Of a DNA stretch of 50,074 nt, positions 47,319-50,074 are shown piece after piece. A program made the translations under genes and the position numbers. The stretch spans positions 1 to 50,074 of the IMG/VR virus record IMGVR_UViG_3300022707_001484; one strand, 5' to 3'. This DNA comes from a virus. How positions within the stretch are numbered: the stretch's first letter is position 1; each line of letters begins with the position of its first letter. Under the pieces are notes generated by a model. The model did no database searches and was not told where the DNA came from. It was given only the letters and a program-made list of their open reading frames with translations.

Positions 47319-47401
47319 CGAACAGATTACGAACGATCTACGAACAGGTTTCGAACAACTAAAACCTTCCCAGTTTCTTCCTAACCTTCCTTTTTCTTTC
47401 C
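47319..47401 (+). repeat. 11-bp-phased iteron array
   Basis: CGAAC occurs at 47319, 47330, 47341 and 47352, exactly 11 bp apart, in units of CGAAC + 6. Directly after it, TTCC occurs at 47367, 47378, 47387 and 47398. The array lies in a 490-base region without genes between divergent transcription units. Phased sites on one face of the helix are typical of initiator, partition or repressor binding. Confidence 0.6.
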
Positions 47402-47521
47402 TAATCGTTTTTTTCTGTATAATATTTGAAGTAGTCATGCTAATGACCTTTTCACGCTAAATAGATTGAGGTTGTCCGGAACGCCTTCTTGTGTTGAATG
47501 TGGATTGTTTGCGGATATTGG

Positions 47522-47612
47522 TAGCGGGTTGGGTGCGACTCAATCAGGGGGTTCGATTCCCTCTCGCTCATTCGGCCAAGCCCGCTATCTTAATCGATAT
47601 GGCTTGGCCGAA
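47522..47612 (+). promoter_or_regulatory. Alternative-fold leader with 12-bp perfect hairpin
   Basis: TTCGGCCAAGCC (47571-47582) pairs perfectly with GGCTTGGCCGAA (47601-47612). Its CCAAGCCCGCTA (47576-47587) can instead pair with TAGCGGGTTGG (47522-47532). GGTTCGATTCC within it looks like a tRNA T-loop but no acceptor partner was found. The structure lies 57 bases before the next gene and may attenuate it. Confidence 0.45.
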
Positions 47613-47669
47613 CGCCTCTCTTTGATTTCATGCTTATTCTGATAGGATAGTTATTGAGAGGGAAAGACC

Positions 47670-48224
47670 ATGGCACAAGGTCAGGGAGAAGAGCATAATT
47701 TCAATGAAGATCTGCAAAAATCCTTAGCATACGCCAAAAACCCTATATGGGAGAAGATTTATAGAAGGGCGTTCACCAATTTCGGTTCCATGACGGACAT
47801 TTGGCATAAGTGCCAAGCACAGCTTGACGGGATTGATAGAGTTATAGTTTTGACGAATGGTGAGACGATCAATATTGAGGAAAAGGTTAGAGACAAACAC
47901 TATCCGGATATTTTACTTGAGATATGGGCAGACAAAAAGAATAGTGTCAAAGGTTGGATTAAAAAGGATTTACGCTGTCATTTTATTGCGTATCTGTTTA
48001 AGGACATCGAGGCTTGTCATATGCTTGCGTATGCCCCACTTAAAGCGGCTTGGAAGAAAAATGAGGTGGAATGGTGTGAATTGGCAGCAAAAGAAAAGGA
48101 CGGATTTAGATTTGCCCGAGCAAATAACGATGGTTACACGTCCGAATGTATATGTATCCCTACTGGAAAATTACTATTGGCCATGAGGGACGCCATGATG
48201 ATTAATTTAAGGATTGAGCAATGA
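47670..48224 (+). CDS. PD-(D/E)XK-like nuclease-fold protein
   Basis: The 184-residue protein has GAGAGGGAAAGACC before ATG. The segment CQAQLDGIDRVIVLTNGETINIEEKVRDKHYPDILLEI (about 48-85) has an aspartate in a strand-turn (D53 or D56) and an ExK in the next strand (EEKVR), followed by D and E, matching the core of PD-(D/E)XK folds. The next part GWIKKDLRCHFIAYLF is a usual helix. Restriction-type or DNA-repair functions are possible. Confidence 0.5.
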   Translation: MAQGQGEEHNFNEDLQKSLAYAKNPIWEKIYRRAFTNFGSMTDIWHKCQAQLDGIDRVIVLTNGETINIEEKVRDKHYPDILLEIWADKKNSVKGWIKKDLRCHFIAYLFKDIEACHMLAYAPLKAAWKKNEVEWCELAAKEKDGFRFARANNDGYTSECICIPTGKLLLAMRDAMMINLRIEQ

Positions 48225-48379
48225 AAAATAGATACGAAGAGCTCGACTATTCAACCCTCAAAAGAATGGAAAAACTCTATAAAAATATTGATTTCGAGAA
48301 ACTTACTGAAGTGATGCTTAAAGGATTGTCTAAAAACAATGCAATCATTGAAGAAATGGAATGGCGTGAAAAGACGTAA
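48221..48379 (+). CDS. Small helical protein
   Basis: A 52-residue frame overlaps the previous stop as ATGA and ends within the following gene. It is helical and charged (LKRMEKLYKNIDFEKLTEVML). Function unknown. Confidence 0.5.
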   Translation: MKNRYEELDYSTLKRMEKLYKNIDFEKLTEVMLKGLSKNNAIIEEMEWREKT

Positions 48380-48563
48380 TTTTTTAAAAGGTCTGCTATT
48401 CTCGGCAATGATGCCCGTTGCAATGAGATTGGGGATTCCTGATATTGTTGTCCCGGGGCCAATATTTACATATGACGTCAAGCTCACCGTTGGCGCTTCT
48501 CATGTTGATTATCGATATACATTCAAACAAGGTCTGCTTAATCCCCTACATACTGAGAAATAA
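48366..48563 (+). CDS. Small protein with twin-arginine signal
   Basis: The 65-residue protein is called from the GTG at 48366, giving MKRRNFLKGLLFSAMMPVAM at the N-terminus: RRNFLK is a classic Tat signal with a following hydrophobic stretch. An ATG at 48339 is in frame but weakens the Tat position. After a possible cleavage near residue 30, the mature part is PGPIFTYDVKLTVGASHVDY... with no known motif. Small Tat proteins of about this size are known in phages without a defined role. It overlaps the upstream gene by 14 bases. Confidence 0.55.
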   Translation: MKRRNFLKGLLFSAMMPVAMRLGIPDIVVPGPIFTYDVKLTVGASHVDYRYTFKQGLLNPLHTEK

Positions 48564-48610
48564 AGCATATCACCGTAACTCCTTGAAATGAAAAGCTTTA
48601 AAGAAAAAGA

Positions 48611-48657
48611 GAACGATCTGTTCACCAAATGACTTATAAAATTATATAAATAGTCAT
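48611..48657 (+). repeat. Operator-like repeat and dyad
   Basis: GAACGATCTGTTCACCAAAT (48611-48630) differs at three central bases from GAACGGATTGTTCACCAAAT at 7878. Both hold GAAC-N5-GTTC. Here it is followed by a dyad ATGACT/AGTCAT (48629-48657). The 243-base gap between 48564 and 48806 otherwise holds nothing I can name beyond a GC-rich GGCGGCGG stretch near 48753. Confidence 0.45.
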
Positions 48658-48806
48658 AACCCCCTAAGAAACAACAACTTACGACAATAAACACCCCCTA
48701 AATGTCAAATGTAAACGTTTGCTCACATTAAAGAAAAAACTTAACGTTGGGACGGCGGCGGCTTTCCCTTAGCGCCTTCTCAATAACCTCTTAAAGAAAG
48801 TGATTC

Positions 48807-49121
48807 ATGACAAAGTCATATGGCAATTGGAAGAATAGAAACAACTCTCAAGAAAGAATATCACGTGAAAACTCACGGTATCAAGAGAATGGTACGTTTA
48901 TCCTCGATCAGTTTGAAGTTGTAAGGAAATCCGACGCTTCTATTACGTTTAGATTTAGAAACTGCAATGACCTGCATACTATCCCTAAGTCTCAGATATG
49001 TGATAAAAGATTTGGAATTGGCATGACACCACCACAGAAAGGCCATGACTTGATAGTCGTCTCATGGTTCTTTCATAAACACTTGAAGAAGAATCTCGTT
49101 AGAAAGTCAGTGTCGTCATGA
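48807..49121 (+). CDS. Unknown basic protein
   Basis: The 104-residue protein has AAAGAAAGTGATTC before ATG. It starts with a polar, Asn/Arg-rich stretch and has strands FILDQFEVVRKSDASITFRFRN (outline). No motif recognised. It is the last gene before the large non-coding end, and a terminator follows. Confidence 0.5.
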   Translation: MTKSYGNWKNRNNSQERISRENSRYQENGTFILDQFEVVRKSDASITFRFRNCNDLHTIPKSQICDKRFGIGMTPPQKGHDLIVVSWFFHKHLKKNLVRKSVSS

Positions 49122-49132
49122 CCTTGTGATAT

Positions 49133-49233
49133 AATATTATTCTCTCTATCTCATATTATCAGGCCTTGAGAATATCCCAATCTCAGGGCCTTTTTAATCG
49201 GCTCTCTCGATACATTCTCCCCTGCAAAGCTCT
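49133..49233 (+). repeat. Left arm of perfect 101-bp inverted repeat
   Basis: This arm matches the reverse complement of 49974-50074 without a mismatch. It contains a terminator hairpin and starts 12 bases after the stop of the last gene. Confidence 0.9.
49161..49195 (+). terminator. Terminator within the inverted repeat
   Basis: AGGCCTTGAGA pairs with TCTCAGGGCCT over 11 bases (one G-U), with a nine-base loop and TTTTT. Its inverted copy in the right arm would terminate transcription arriving from the other side. Confidence 0.75.
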
Positions 49234-49599
49234 GCAAGATTAAACGTTGCAACTTTGCAAGCGATCGTAACCCCTTGATATCAAACAACTTAGCTCTGCA
49301 AACCTCTGCAAAGTTAAAGATTTCACGCTTGCACACTCGCTGAGTAATCACCGAAGGAATAACGAAGGAATACATAAGGATTACCGAAGTCAATCTATAA
49401 GTCGTTGATATGTAACAGGTTATGTCATTGTAGTTAAGGCACTTACTGAATACTTACTGAGAAGTTACTGAACATTTACTGACGCTGATTAATTGTTGAT
49501 AACTTTCTTATTCATACAACCATGCACGTAATATTGTTTAGATCTAGGGAATACTCAGCACATTACAAGGCTCTCAGATTGTTGATAACTTGTGGATAA
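49223..49599 (+). repeat. Repeat-rich non-coding region, probable origin or partition site
   Basis: TGCAA occurs at 49223-49311 six times, twice as CTCTGCAAA ten bases apart. CGAAG(GAATA) units begin at 49352, 49363, (ATAAGGATTAC) 49374 and 49385, all 11 bp apart. TTACTGA occurs at 49443, 49454, 49465 and 49476, again exactly 11 bp apart. Three DnaA-like boxes follow: TGTTGATAA (49494 and 49580) and TGTGGATAA (49591, perfect). The bases 49600-49973 hold no gene and no further clear repeat. Confidence 0.65.
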
Positions 49600-49973
49600 C
49601 TATTGATAGTGAGTGATAGTAGGGGAATGTAAGGGGTTCAACGCTACAATTTATTTTTAAATAAAGATCGCTCGATGAACAACGTATTCAATCTATCATT
49701 TGCTTAATAATTACCATGTGTCACACGTCAATGAGTGGTAGTTATATAGTATTTAAAAGGCGTATCGTTGTTTCTGTGCTTAAATGAGGATTGGTGGTCA
49801 ATAGATCTATAAGTTCTCTTTACCTTTGAGATTATATTCTGCTATAAAAGATACTGATTGAAGGAGCTTATGATAATCACTTGGGACAGTGTCACCACAA
49901 GCCATATAAAGCACCATGTATTAGACTTATCTTGTCCCTTATTACTACACATAAACCTTTGATTCTATTCGTT

Positions 49974-50074
49974 AGAGCTTTGCAGGGGAGAATGTATCGA
50001 GAGAGCCGATTAAAAAGGCCCTGAGATTGGGATATTCTCAAGGCCTGATAATATGAGATAGAGAGAATAATATT
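49974..50074 (-). repeat. Right arm of perfect 101-bp inverted repeat
   Basis: It is the reverse complement of 49133-49233 and ends exactly at the last base of the window, suggesting that assembly stopped at the repeat or that the end is a real hairpin-like terminus. Confidence 0.9.

Noticed and set aside
47319-47401. CRISPR-like repeats
   Set aside because: Units are only 11 bp with no spacer structure and no cas genes nearby.
47499-47573. Second tRNA based on the T-loop-like GGTTCGATTCC
   Set aside because: Only a T arm and a plausible short anticodon-like stem are visible. The predicted acceptor 3' strand TCGCTCA has no 5' partner upstream, so no cloverleaf forms.
49151-49393. 80-residue open frame on the minus strand in the inverted-repeat region
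   Set aside because: No ribosome site, sequence fully explained by repeats and terminator, and composition unlike phage proteins.

Overview
This window is almost certainly the genome, or most of it, of a temperate tailed bacteriophage with a siphovirus-type long tail. Genes are densely packed, mostly on the + strand, and many start and stop codons overlap (ATGA, TAATG). Base composition is AT-rich. Strong Shine-Dalgarno sequences (GGAG, often GGAGCAA), lipoboxes, a twin-arginine signal and rho-independent terminators point to a low-GC Gram-negative host. I cannot name the host or a close relative from sequence alone.

Layout. Positions 1-7861 hold the packaging and early head genes: a C39-like cysteine-peptidase fold protein, two zinc-ribbon proteins, a large terminase broken by a one-base frameshift, portal, a beta-propeller-like repeat protein and a MuF-type minor head protein. 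Positions 7970-12835 hold one fused polyprotein (prohead protease, scaffold region with an embedded XRE helix-turn-helix, Mu gpT-like major capsid), small capsid-associated proteins and neck proteins. Positions 12836-21757 form the tail module: terminator-like protein, tail tube, a G/GT chaperone pair with a -1 slippery site, tape measure, distal tail protein, hub with a carbohydrate-binding-like insert, and a fibre-like protein. A holin-like membrane protein and a lipoprotein follow (21767-22700), then a terminator.

Positions 22700-35118 are early genes preceded by structured leader RNAs: a probable OB-fold/SSB-like protein, a YqaJ-type exonuclease, a replication initiator containing telomere-like tandem repeats, a DnaB-like helicase, a RusA resolvase and two HNH proteins. 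The module ends in a minus-strand tyrosine integrase that meets them convergently. Positions 35272-46600 carry a MazG-HTH fusion, three YopX paralogues, a displaced tail-fibre cassette (36698-39376), an ASCH protein, a Bor-like lipoprotein and many small phage proteins. A tRNA-like gene with an abnormal anticodon arm also lies here.

Positions 46580-50074 are gene-poor. They hold a short minus-strand unit, a PD-(D/E)XK-like protein, a Tat-signal mini-protein, and three separate arrays of four repeats spaced exactly 11 bp apart. There are also DnaA-box-like sites and a perfect 101-bp inverted repeat whose second arm ends at the last base of the window. This end looks like a replication or partition region, and the contig probably stops there because of the inverted repeat.

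The most unusual features are the HTH inside the capsid polyprotein, the crossed-stem leader RNAs with terminators at 25.2 and 39.4 kb, the 11-bp-phased iterons, and the tRNA-like gene with the enlarged anticodon arm. I did not recognise an endolysin, a CI-type repressor or a DNA polymerase.
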